From positions 1 through 6,618 of the forward strand of contig JAXDQV010000103.1 in assembly GCA_034667645.1 (NCBI GenBank): DNA of 6,618 nucleotides, in the 5' to 3' direction. The notes under the pieces were generated by a model. That model had not been told where the DNA came from and ran no database searches. It saw only the letters and a list, made by a program, of their open reading frames with translations. Within the stretch, counting starts at the first letter, position 1; the number at the start of each line of letters is the position of its first letter. Of the stretch, positions 1 to 6,497 are shown in pieces. Source of the DNA: JAJPJG01 sp034667645 (GTDB taxonomy: Bacteria > Verrucomicrobiota > Verrucomicrobiia > Chthoniobacterales > Chthoniobacteraceae). A program made the translations under genes and the position numbers.

Positions 1-111
1 GAGCGGAAGGGGCAGATGTGTCAGAGCGAGCATTGCGACGTGATGCGCCGACTCGGCATCGAGACGGAAGAGCAACGGACGAAGCAGCTTTTCGTAAAAG
101 AATCCACTCAT
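1..111 (-). CDS. pyrD: Dihydroorotate dehydrogenase (quinone), class 2, N-terminal fragment
   Basis: The gene starts with ATG at 111 and runs off the left edge after 37 codons. The visible protein begins MSGFFYEKLLRPLLFRLDAE and continues with SAHH. The pattern of aromatic residue, KLLRPLLFRLD, acidic residue, then AH is the hallmark of the N-terminal helical extension of class 2 dihydroorotate dehydrogenases. In that family the extension docks on the inner membrane and forms the quinone tunnel. The enzyme oxidises dihydroorotate to orotate in pyrimidine synthesis, using FMN and passing electrons to quinone. None of the FMN barrel or the catalytic serine lies in the window, so the call rests only on the leader motif. 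The start is 52 nt after the mnmE stop. No strong Shine-Dalgarno is seen, only GAGA about 8 nt before the ATG. A candidate promoter precedes it. Confidence 0.75.
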   Translation of the reverse strand, partial: MSGFFYEKLLRPLLFRLDAESAHHVAMLALTHLPLPL

Positions 112-139
112 TCAAAGTCTCGGCCGCTCTGCACTGCGG

Positions 140-167
140 ATCATAGAATAAAGCGCCGTGCGGTCAT
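140..167 (-). promoter_or_regulatory. Candidate sigma70-type promoter for pyrD
   Basis: On the minus strand, TATGAT (140-145) is a 5-of-6 match to the -10 consensus. Sixteen bases upstream is ATGACC (162-167), a 4-of-6 match to the -35 hexamer TTGACA. Transcription would begin near 133 and leave a leader of about 22 nt before the pyrD ATG. The -35 element contains the TGA stop of mnmE. Matches of this quality do occur by chance, so this is a candidate only. If real, it would let pyrD be expressed independently of hisC-mnmE. Confidence 0.35.
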
Positions 168-1507
168 TTCCCGATGCAAAAGGTGCTGAAAATCTTTCCC
201 AGCAATTCCTCGCTATCAACGTTGCCGACTACCTCACCCACGGCGTCGAGTGCCGCACGAATGTCCATGACTACAAACTCCGGCAACACTCCACCCCGCA
301 TCGCGCCGAGCGCGGCGTCGGCATATTTTTCCGATTTTTTTAAACAGGCTTGATGCCGCGCGTTGATCGCAATGCGGTAGTCTGCGCTCGAGGCGCCACC
401 ATGCATCACGCGCTCTGTGATCGCCGCTGCGAGCTGCTCGATCCCGTCGTTCGTCTTGCAGGACATCCGCACCGCGGTGGTTGCTTGCCAGCTCTGGTGC
501 TCTCCCAGGTCCGTTTTGTTTAAAACGAAAACCTCCGGCCGGTTCGTGCCAGTCTCAGCAGACCACAACACCGTGTGACGCGGCGCACTCGCATCGGCCA
601 CGTGCAAGACGAGATCGGCGCGCTCGATATTTTTCAACGTTCTCGCGATTCCTTCCTGTTCGATCGCATCTGCGGAATCCCGGAGGCCGGCGGTATCGAT
701 GAGCCGAATCGGAATGCCGCCAAGATTGATTACTTCCTCGAGAGTGTCTCGGGTTGTTCCCGGAATCTCGCTGACGATCGCTCGTTCGTAGCCGAGCAAA
801 AGGTTGAGCAGGCTCGACTTTCCGACATTTGGCGCGCCGTAGATCACCGTGCGCACTCCTTCGCGCAAAATCTTTCCCTGATCGGCGGTTTGGAGGAGCG
901 CGGAAATTTTCGCGCGAACTGCTTCCAGTTTGTCCATCAACGTTTCCCCCGTCACCGGGTCGATATCTTCCTCCGGAAAATCAATGTAAGCCTCAATGTG
1001 CGCGAGCAATTCCAGCAGTTCCTCGCGGATCTCACGAATCCGGACGCCAAGCCGGCCTTCGAGTTGCTCGGTCGCCGCGCGCAGGGCCAGGTCGGTTTGC
1101 GCGCGGATTAGATCCATTACCGCCTCGGCCTGAGTCAGGTCCATTTTCCCATTCAAAAACGCACGCTGCGTGAACTCACCCGGCTCGGCTGATCGTGCCC
1201 CGGCATCGAGCACCAGATTTAGAATCCGGCGAGTGACAAGAATGCCGCCATGGCAACTGATTTCGACGACGTTCTCCCCGGTGTAGCTTGCGGGTGCGTG
1301 AAAAACGGTCAGCATCACATCGTCGATGTGCTCGCCGTGATCGACAATCTTTCCAAATTGCTGAACACGCGACGCGAGCTGTGAGGCTTTCACGCGCGAC
1401 ACAAAAATTGCGTCTGCAATTCCGATCGCCCCGCCGCCACTAAGCCGAAGAACGGCGATCGCCCCCTCGCCAAAAGGCGTTGAGACCGCAGCGATCGTAT
1501 CGTCCAT
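164..1507 (-). CDS. mnmE: tRNA uridine-5-carboxymethylaminomethyl(34) synthesis GTPase MnmE
   Basis: MnmE works with MnmG to install the carboxymethylaminomethyl group on wobble uridine 34 of tRNAs reading NNA and NNG codons, using a methylene-tetrahydrofolate carbon. The 447-residue protein is full length for the family. Residues 1-118 are the folate-binding N-terminal domain, opening DDTIAAVSTPFGEGAIAVLR. A helical domain (about 120-210 and 375-447) surrounds a Ras-like G domain. The G motifs are all present: G1 GAPNVGKSS (224-232), G2 TTRDT (251-255), G3 DTAG (271-274) and G4 NKTD (330-333). The protein ends in FCIGK, the conserved C-terminal CxGK motif that carries the functional cysteine. 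The ATG at 1507 directly follows the hisC stop (TAGATG), so translation is probably coupled to hisC. The partner gene mnmG is not in the window. No sign of damage is seen. Confidence 0.98.
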   Translation of the reverse strand: MDDTIAAVSTPFGEGAIAVLRLSGGGAIGIADAIFVSRVKASQLASRVQQFGKIVDHGEHIDDVMLTVFHAPASYTGENVVEISCHGGILVTRRILNLVLDAGARSAEPGEFTQRAFLNGKMDLTQAEAVMDLIRAQTDLALRAATEQLEGRLGVRIREIREELLELLAHIEAYIDFPEEDIDPVTGETLMDKLEAVRAKISALLQTADQGKILREGVRTVIYGAPNVGKSSLLNLLLGYERAIVSEIPGTTRDTLEEVINLGGIPIRLIDTAGLRDSADAIEQEGIARTLKNIERADLVLHVADASAPRHTVLWSAETGTNRPEVFVLNKTDLGEHQSWQATTAVRMSCKTNDGIEQLAAAITERVMHGGASSADYRIAINARHQACLKKSEKYADAALGAMRGGVLPEFVVMDIRAALDAVGEVVGNVDSEELLGKIFSTFCIGK

Positions 1508-2641
1508 CTATGCGCTCACAACTGGCGCGGACGCGACCGCAGAGACCCGGCCGAGCAGCTTTTTCAGCTCCGAAATGAAGCGTTTGTTCTGCTCCATTGT
1601 GCCGATCGACACCCGGATCCACTCGGGCAGCTGATAGGCCGCCATGGCCCGGATGATAATTCCCGTTGCCAGCAGTTGTTTAAACACTTGCGCGCCATCC
1701 CCTACCTTTACGAGCACGAAATTCGCGTGACTCGGCACGAACTCCAGGCCCAACGCCGCGAATTCTTCTTGAAGAAAGTTGCGCCCTTCGACGGTCAGCT
1801 CGCGTGTGCGCCCTTGATGCTCAGTATCGTGCAGGCCAGCGAGTGCACCGGCTTGCGCGATGCCGTTTGCGTTGAACGGCTGTCGCGTTTTTTGCAGCAC
1901 TTCGATCATCGCCTTGCTCCCAAGCCCGTAGCCAATGCGGAGGTTTGCGAGGCCCTGGATCTTCGAAAATGTGCGCAGCACAACAACGTTTTCACGACCT
2001 TCGCGAATGAACTTCAGCGTGTCGGGAGCGTCGTCCAAAAATTCAAAATATGCCTCGTCGAAAACAACGATGACGTGGTCTGGAACCCGTTGCATGAAAC
2101 GATCGATCTCCCGCTGTCCCACCAGGGTGCCGGTTGGATTGTTCGGATTCGTAATGAAAATTTCCCGCGTCTCGGAAGTAATCGCGTCTGCCATCGCCGT
2201 AAGATCATGCGCGAATCCCGGATCATCGATCTCAGTCGTCCGGGCGCCAAACAGGGACGCCATCAGTTTGTAAACGAGGAACGCGTGCTTTGCGGTAATC
2301 ACCTCGTCGCCAGGACGCAAAAAGGCGTGACCAATAAATTCGATGATTTCGTTCGAGCCATTGCCCAGAATCACGTTCTCGCGATCCAGCCCGAGTCCTT
2401 CAGCGATCGCTTCGCGCAAATAGTAACCACCGCCATCCGGATAGAAATGCGCTCTCTCGAGCGACTCCCGCATTGCGCTCAACGCCCTCGGCGATGGCCC
2501 GAGCGGGTTTTCATTGGATGCGAGCTTGATAATTTCCGATGGATCCAGCCCGAGTTCACGTGCCACATCCTCGATCGGTTTACCCGCTTCGTAGGAAACA
2601 AGATCACGAAGCTGTGGACTAGCGTAGTTCCAAATAGACAT
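1508..2641 (-). CDS. hisC: Histidinol-phosphate aminotransferase
   Basis: This is a 377-residue class I/II fold-type I aminotransferase that uses pyridoxal phosphate (PLP). HisC converts imidazole-acetol phosphate to histidinol phosphate with glutamate as amino donor, in the cytoplasm. Visible landmarks in order: substrate-side ASNENP (41-46), cofactor-phosphate GNGSNE (93-98), NPNNPTG (165-171), DEAY (195-198, the Asp contacting the PLP ring nitrogen), TFSK with the Schiff-base lysine K227, R235 in LANLRIGYG, and carboxylate-binding R343 in WIRVSIG. In many HisC proteins the residues after the lysine read AYG or IYG; here they read IQG. HisC-type enzymes often also accept aromatic substrates, so a role in phenylalanine or tyrosine transamination cannot be excluded. 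No other his gene is nearby. The ATG at 2641 places the usual N-terminal region in frame, but no Shine-Dalgarno precedes it. It is the first gene of the hisC-mnmE-pyrD run. Confidence 0.94.
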   Translation of the reverse strand: MSIWNYASPQLRDLVSYEAGKPIEDVARELGLDPSEIIKLASNENPLGPSPRALSAMRESLERAHFYPDGGGYYLREAIAEGLGLDRENVILGNGSNEIIEFIGHAFLRPGDEVITAKHAFLVYKLMASLFGARTTEIDDPGFAHDLTAMADAITSETREIFITNPNNPTGTLVGQREIDRFMQRVPDHVIVVFDEAYFEFLDDAPDTLKFIREGRENVVVLRTFSKIQGLANLRIGYGLGSKAMIEVLQKTRQPFNANGIAQAGALAGLHDTEHQGRTRELTVEGRNFLQEEFAALGLEFVPSHANFVLVKVGDGAQVFKQLLATGIIIRAMAAYQLPEWIRVSIGTMEQNKRFISELKKLLGRVSAVASAPVVSA

Positions 2642-2717
2642 GGCAATTTTGCAGGCGGGTGTAGAACTTTCCGATTCGCCGGCAGTTCGTCAACGCATGA
2701 AAACCGTTCTCACTTTG
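2642..2717. promoter_or_regulatory. Divergent intergenic region between hisC and the phosphoesterase gene
   Basis: These 76 bases separate the divergently transcribed hisC and phosphoesterase genes, so they presumably carry promoters for both. On the minus strand TTGACG (2688-2693) is a 5-of-6 match to a -35 hexamer facing hisC. At 17-nt spacing the would-be -10 is AAAGTT, which is poor. On the plus strand I find no convincing pair. No strong operator palindrome is seen. The regulatory role is inferred from gene orientation, not from clear motifs. Confidence 0.25.
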
Positions 2718-3158
2718 ATGCGCATCGCGGTCATTTCCGACACGCACGACAGGGTTCATCCCCAGCTCCCCGCATTGCTTACGACTGCTGATGAAATCTG
2801 GCATCTCGGCGATGTTTGCGACGAAGCGATTCTTGACGAATTTCTCGCGATCGGCCCGCCTTTAAAAGTCGTGCGCGGAAACTGCGATTCGTGTTCCGAC
2901 TGGCCCTGGACCCTCGATTTGCTGCGCTGCGGATTTCGCATTCACCTCGTCCACATCCCCCCACGGGGCGCCCCGGCAGGGACGCACCTGCTCCTGCACG
3001 GTCACACACATGTGCCACGCAACGAGCATGTTGGCGACACGACTTTTCTAAATCCCGGCTGCCTCACGCGCCCGAATCGCGGAGCGCCGCGAAGCTTTGG
3101 CTGGCTGACTCTGGCGCAAAATGAGCCGTGGAACTGGAGCCTGCACCGACTCGATTGA
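2718..3158 (+). CDS. YfcE/MJ0936-type calcineurin-like metallophosphoesterase
   Basis: The 146-residue protein starts MRIAVISDTH, the standard opening of YfcE/MJ0936-type phosphodiesterases. These are two-metal enzymes that hydrolyse phosphodiesters in vitro and whose physiological substrates are mostly unknown. Metal-site motifs are in order: D8 and H10 (SDTH), D32 (HLGD, 29-32), N55 (GNCD, 54-57), H79 and H96/H98 (GHTH, 95-98). NPGC (112-115) takes the place of the usual NPGS. Only about 17 residues separate H79 from GHTH, whereas relatives usually have a longer loop, and the second HGH motif reads HIPP. The protein is therefore compact but not obviously inactive. I chose ATG 2718 because it gives the family N-terminus. 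In-frame ATGs at 2640 and 2697 would add 26 or 7 residues with no homology seen. It is the only plus-strand gene and converges on khpA. Confidence 0.85.
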   Translation: MRIAVISDTHDRVHPQLPALLTTADEIWHLGDVCDEAILDEFLAIGPPLKVVRGNCDSCSDWPWTLDLLRCGFRIHLVHIPPRGAPAGTHLLLHGHTHVPRNEHVGDTTFLNPGCLTRPNRGAPRSFGWLTLAQNEPWNWSLHRLD

Positions 3159-3163
3159 ACTTG

Positions 3164-3409
3164 TTACGCCGCTGATCTCTCTTCAACGATCTCCAAAGTC
3201 GCGCGTTGATTATGCCGCGATGCCGCCGCATTCAAGAGGTCGCGAATCGAAGCAATGGTGTGCCCGTGTTTCCCGATCACCTTGCCCACATCGCTCTGAC
3301 GAAGACGCAGATTGAAAGTTATTTTCTTCGGCTCTTCATGCCGCGTCAGCACCATTTCATCGGGATAATCGATGAGGTGCCTGATGACAAACTCTAGAAA
3401 TTCTTCCAC
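3164..3409 (-). CDS. khpA: KhpA-type single KH domain RNA-binding protein
   Basis: This 81-residue protein is essentially one KH domain. It opens EEFLEFVIRHLIDYPDEM, matching the short helix that begins KhpA (YlqC) proteins. The nucleic-acid-binding GxxG loop is in VGKVIGKHGHTI, with GKHG at 46-49. In Gram-positive bacteria KhpA pairs with KhpB, binds many RNAs and affects cell division and elongation. Its role in other phyla is less clear. The start is taken as GTG at 3409 because it gives the family N-terminus and no ATG lies just upstream in frame. No Shine-Dalgarno precedes it. The gene lies 49 nt after rpsP and is the last member of the cluster; its stop is 5 nt from the stop of the converging phosphoesterase gene. 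Confidence 0.92.
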   Translation of the reverse strand: MEEFLEFVIRHLIDYPDEMVLTRHEEPKKITFNLRLRQSDVGKVIGKHGHTIASIRDLLNAAASRHNQRATLEIVEERSAA

Positions 3410-3423
3410 GGCGCGCGATGTTG

Positions 3424-3451
3424 GCGGGCGAACGCGCGCGCGTCAACCCGC
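3424..3451. repeat. GC-rich inverted repeat between rpsP and khpA
   Basis: Within the 49-nt rpsP-khpA gap, GCGGG (3424-3428) pairs with CCCGC (3447-3451) and encloses the perfect 12-nt palindrome ACGCGCGCGCGT (3432-3443). In the rpsP-khpA transcript this could form a stable stem just ahead of the khpA GTG start. It has no T-run after it, so it does not look like an intrinsic terminator. A role in mRNA processing or in setting the khpA to rpsP ratio is possible but unproven; CG-rich sequence forms such palindromes easily. Confidence 0.3.
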
Positions 3452-3458
3452 GCAGGCA

Positions 3459-3713
3459 CTAGGCCGCTGTGGGCGCCGCTTTTTTCGCTTTTTTGATCAG
3501 GCTGCGAACAGTATCGCTCGGCTGCGCACCCTGCCCGAGCCAGTAGTCAGCACGATCGAGGTCGACGCTCCAGTTCTCGCCGGTCTTTTTCGGGTCGTAA
3601 ACGCCGATCTGCTCGATGAATTTTCCGTCACGAGGGCTGCGGCTGTCCGCGACGACGACTTTATAGTAGGGATTATTGAGTGAACCTTCGCGGCGGAGTC
3701 TGATTGAGACCAT
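3459..3713 (-). CDS. rpsP: Small ribosomal subunit protein S16
   Basis: S16 binds 16S rRNA early in 30S assembly. The 84-residue sequence matches the family end to end. It begins VSIRLRREGSLNNPYYKVVV and continues with ADSRSPRDGKFIEQIGVYDP (residues 22-41). It later carries the WLGQGAQPSDTVR segment and a basic Lys/Ala-rich tail. Length is normal for bacterial S16. The ATG at 3713 lies 5 nt after the ffh stop, so the two are almost certainly cotranscribed and possibly translationally coupled. No Shine-Dalgarno is visible in the end of ffh. Placement between ffh and khpA is the conserved arrangement known from other bacteria. Confidence 0.97.
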   Translation of the reverse strand: MVSIRLRREGSLNNPYYKVVVADSRSPRDGKFIEQIGVYDPKKTGENWSVDLDRADYWLGQGAQPSDTVRSLIKKAKKAAPTAA

Positions 3714-3718
3714 ATTGT

Positions 3719-5059
3719 TTAAACTTTTGGTATTCCTGGAAATCCGGCGCCACGGGATTGCGCCATCATCATTTTTCTGAGTTTTCCCGCGTTCTTCATC
3801 ATCTTCTTCATCTCATTGAAGCGATGTAAAAGATCGTTCACTTCCGTGACGCTCGTTCCGCTGCCGCGCGCGATGCGCTGACGCCGCCGGGCATTCAGAA
3901 TGTCCGGCTTGGTCCGCTCATCGTTGGTCATTGAAAGCACTATCGCCTCAATGCGCTTCAACTGTTTTTCGTCAATCGAAAAGCCTTTTAGGTTACTCAT
4001 CCCCGGCAACATGCCAAGGATATTTTCCAGCGGCCCCAGTTTGCGCATGAATTTGAACTGCGCGAGGAAGTCGTTGAAATCGAAGCTCGCCGTCCGCAGC
4101 TTCTTTTCCATCCGCACCGCCTCCTCCTCGTCCATCGCTTCGGCGGCGCGCTCCACGAGGCCAACCACATCGCCCATCCCCAGGATTCGCCCGGCAAGGC
4201 GATCGGGGTAGAATGGCTCGAACTGATCGAGTTTCTCGCCCGTGCCGGCAAATTTGATTGGCCGTTGCGTCACCTCTCGCATCGAGAGTGCCGCTCCACC
4301 GCGCGCGTCGCCGTCGAGTTTTGTTAAAATAAGTCCGGTGATTTGCAGCGCGTCATTAAAGTGCGTCGCCACACTGACCGCCTGTTGTCCCGTCGCCGCG
4401 TCGGCGACCAGCAGCACTTCCTGCGGCTGGAGAAACTCCTTGAGCTGTCGGATTTCTTCGATCAATGCCTCGTCAATCTCCTGCCGGCCGGCGGTGTCAA
4501 AAATCTGCACGTTTCCGTTTTGCGTCTCGGCCCACTCGAGTGACTGTCTGACGGATCGGAGAACATTGGTTTCACCGGCCGTCGGAATAAAAACCGGCAC
4601 ATTCACCTGGCGGGCCAGAGTGGCGAGCTGCTCAATTGCCGCGGGACGCTGAAGGTCGCACGCGATGAGCAACGGAGCGCGTCCTTGTTTCTTTAAAAGG
4701 TTAGCCAGCTTTGCGGAGGAGGTGGTTTTTCCTGCGCCGTTGAGCCCGACCATCAGGATGCGCGCGGGCTTGTCCAGATTCATGGGAGCGGTATCCCCTC
4801 CCAGCAGCGTGGTCAGTTCATCCTGGAAAATTTTAACAATCTGCTGACCGGGCGTTACACTGCGGAGCACCTCTTCGCCAAGCGCCTTCTCCCTGACGCG
4901 CGCGATGAAATTTTTCGCCACGTTGTAATCAACATCCGCCTCGAGCAACGCCATCCGCACTTCGCGCATCGCATCGCTGACGTTCGCTTCGCTGATCGAT
5001 CCGTGACCGCGGAGATCCTTGAAAACGTCCTGCAGTTTGTCTGCGAGCTGCGAGAACAT
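3719..5059 (-). CDS. ffh: Signal recognition particle protein Ffh (SRP54 GTPase)
   Basis: Ffh binds 4.5S/SRP RNA and signal sequences of nascent chains, and brings them to FtsY at the membrane. The 446-residue protein has the N domain (1-90), the G domain (about 98-295) and the M domain (about 325-440). G motifs are GLNGAGKTT (105-113), DLQRPAA (135-141), DTAGR (188-192), TKLDGDARGG (246-255) and GTGEKLDQFEPF (272-283). The M domain holds the SRP RNA-binding signature RRRQRIARGSGTSVTEVN and a methionine-rich end (MKKMMKNAGKLRKMMM) typical of the signal-peptide groove. After DTAGR most Ffh proteins have Leu; here the sequence reads QEID. The frame stays open to an ATG at 5164, but the 35 extra residues are Arg/Ser-rich and overlap the upstream gene. 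ATG 5059 gives the standard MFSQLADKLQ start. It begins 1 nt after the deacetylase stop (TAACATG) without a Shine-Dalgarno. Confidence 0.98.
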   Translation of the reverse strand: MFSQLADKLQDVFKDLRGHGSISEANVSDAMREVRMALLEADVDYNVAKNFIARVREKALGEEVLRSVTPGQQIVKIFQDELTTLLGGDTAPMNLDKPARILMVGLNGAGKTTSSAKLANLLKKQGRAPLLIACDLQRPAAIEQLATLARQVNVPVFIPTAGETNVLRSVRQSLEWAETQNGNVQIFDTAGRQEIDEALIEEIRQLKEFLQPQEVLLVADAATGQQAVSVATHFNDALQITGLILTKLDGDARGGAALSMREVTQRPIKFAGTGEKLDQFEPFYPDRLAGRILGMGDVVGLVERAAEAMDEEEAVRMEKKLRTASFDFNDFLAQFKFMRKLGPLENILGMLPGMSNLKGFSIDEKQLKRIEAIVLSMTNDERTKPDILNARRRQRIARGSGTSVTEVNDLLHRFNEMKKMMKNAGKLRKMMMAQSRGAGFPGIPKV

Positions 5060-5060
5060 G

Positions 5061-6449
5061 TTACTGACCGGCTCGCGGCGGGAGCGGAGCGTCGATCGGC
5101 TTCGTGCCTGCCTTTGCGTTCGGATCGAAATTGAACGTCCAGCGCGTCTCCGCTTTCCGGCCATCCACTTTTGCTGACAGCAAGACGGTATAGTTTTTAT
5201 CGCGCAGCTTTTGCGTCACTTTGTAGGTCACAGTTTTCGTTTTTGGATCAAACGTCGCCGGCACCAGCCCTAATCCACTCACGCGCATCTCGATGCTGCT
5301 CGCGTCCACGTTTCCCATCGTCGCCAGGTTGGCTTTGATGGTTGGATTCGGATCGCTGATCGTTTCCCCTTCCATCGGTTGTGTAACCATCGACGCTGCG
5401 GCAATCTGCGCCACGGCCGGTCCCGGAGCGGGCGGACCGCCGACGCCGCCGCCAATCATCTTCAATGCATCCGTGTAAAAAATCTGCGGCTTGCCCGCGT
5501 CGATCGCATAGCGCCCCAGCAAATCATAGGGAGGCGAGGTGGCGCGAAGCTGCTGGCCGTAAACCGTGAAGGCCGCTTCATAGCCGGCGTCTTTCACAAA
5601 CTGCCGGGCCTTCGCGTTGTAAACGCCGAACGGATACGCGAATGCGTTGATCTTCACGCCGAGTTGCTTCTCGAGCACTTGCTTTGATTCGACAATTTCT
5701 TTGCGCAGCCATCCGTCCACGGTCAAAGTGGCCACGTCACGCTTCACCATTTCCGCATGTGTCTTATCCATGCCGCCGCCAGGGATCTTAAGATTCGAGT
5801 GCGAGTAAGTGTGACATTGGATATCCACCCCCGCGTCACGCATTTCCGCAAGCTGCTCCCAGCTCATCGATTTCCCGCCCGTGCCGACGTAGTTCACATA
5901 AATAAAAAGCGTAAACGGATAGTTGAACTTCTTCAAAATCGGCCAGGCGTTATCGTAACCCGACACCCAACCGTCATCGATGGTGATGATCGCGCTCTTG
6001 GCCGGGATGTCTTTTTCGCCGCGACGGAACGCCAGGAAATCCTGCATCCCGATCACGGAGAAATTGTTGTCCTTGAGCGCCTGCATCTCTTTTTCAAACT
6101 CCGTCGCCGAGATGGTCAAAGCCTTGCTCTTCGTCGTGTTTTCAATGTTGTGATAGCAGAGCACGATCGTCGAAGCGGCCTTGTTGATCGCGGCGGCCGG
6201 CGCAACAGCGGCTCCGGCAGGGGCCGCGGGCACGTCGGCAGCCGCGGCAACACTCGCCGTTTCGGGCACCGGGGAACTCGCCGGTGCAGATGCCGATGGC
6301 TCTTCCGCGACCGCGATTTTTTCATGCTTTGACTTGCGAAACTTGCTCATCAAGTCGCTCGCCTTCTTGCAGCCCGTGAGCGAAATCGCGACTGCCGCGC
6401 AAACGAGAATCAAGCGCCGGTTTATACCCAAAAAATGTAAATGGCTCAT
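5061..6449 (-). CDS. Lipoprotein polysaccharide deacetylase (NodB/CE4 domain) with C-terminal Ig-like domain
   Basis: The 462-residue protein starts with a lipoprotein signal peptide: a basic N-terminus, a hydrophobic stretch LILVCAAVAISL, then lipobox LTGC with lipidated C27. It should be exported and membrane-anchored. An Ala/Pro-rich linker (about 47-92) leads to a NodB homology domain (about 93-335). Visible CE4 motifs are TIDDG with D158 and D159 (base and metal ligand), HTYSH with H213 and H217 (metal ligands), and AYPFG (271-275) in place of RxPY, as in PgaB/IcaB-like deacetylases. Residues about 356-442 look like a bacterial Ig-like beta domain (TISDPNPTIKANL to TRWTFNF). It probably removes N-acetyl groups from an envelope or extracellular polysaccharide; the substrate is unknown. 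The start at 6449 is chosen because it places the signal peptide at the N-terminus; the open frame reaches an ATG at 6584 inside the upstream gene. No Shine-Dalgarno is seen. It runs directly into ffh. Confidence 0.9.
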   Translation of the reverse strand: MSHLHFLGINRRLILVCAAVAISLTGCKKASDLMSKFRKSKHEKIAVAEEPSASAPASSPVPETASVAAAADVPAAPAGAAVAPAAAINKAASTIVLCYHNIENTTKSKALTISATEFEKEMQALKDNNFSVIGMQDFLAFRRGEKDIPAKSAIITIDDGWVSGYDNAWPILKKFNYPFTLFIYVNYVGTGGKSMSWEQLAEMRDAGVDIQCHTYSHSNLKIPGGGMDKTHAEMVKRDVATLTVDGWLRKEIVESKQVLEKQLGVKINAFAYPFGVYNAKARQFVKDAGYEAAFTVYGQQLRATSPPYDLLGRYAIDAGKPQIFYTDALKMIGGGVGGPPAPGPAVAQIAAASMVTQPMEGETISDPNPTIKANLATMGNVDASSIEMRVSGLGLVPATFDPKTKTVTYKVTQKLRDKNYTVLLSAKVDGRKAETRWTFNFDPNAKAGTKPIDAPLPPRAGQ

Positions 6450-6497
6450 GGAAGCGTGAGAGAATACAGAAAATGTCCGGCTTTCAAAGCGCGTTGC

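Noticed and set aside
575..1111. Plus-strand open frame of 178 codons opposite mnmE
   Set aside because: It lies entirely within the G domain and helical region of an intact mnmE and shows no motif of its own.
1676..2791. Plus-strand open frame of 371 codons opposite hisC
   Set aside because: It mirrors hisC, which has all its active-site motifs. The antisense product is rich in Arg, His and Phe without a recognisable domain, as expected for a codon-bias shadow.
1678..3724. Two copies of the octamer palindrome GTTTAAAC (1678-1685 and 3717-3724)
   Set aside because: One is inside hisC and one spans the ffh stop. Two copies with no shared flanks look like chance, not a binding site family.
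5061..5164. Upstream ATG at 5164 for a longer Ffh
   Set aside because: The added residues are Arg/Ser-rich and overlap the deacetylase C-terminal domain; ATG 5059 gives the normal Ffh N-terminus.
5757..6332. Plus-strand open frame of 191 codons opposite the deacetylase
   Set aside because: It is an antisense shadow; its Arg/Gly-rich end is simply the complement of the Ala/Pro linker.
6461..6487. Promoter-like pair TTGAAA (6482-6487) and TATTCT (6461-6466) before the deacetylase
   Set aside because: The 15-nt spacing is short and transcription would begin only about 5 nt before the ATG. A promoter is expected in this gap, but this pair is too weak to claim.
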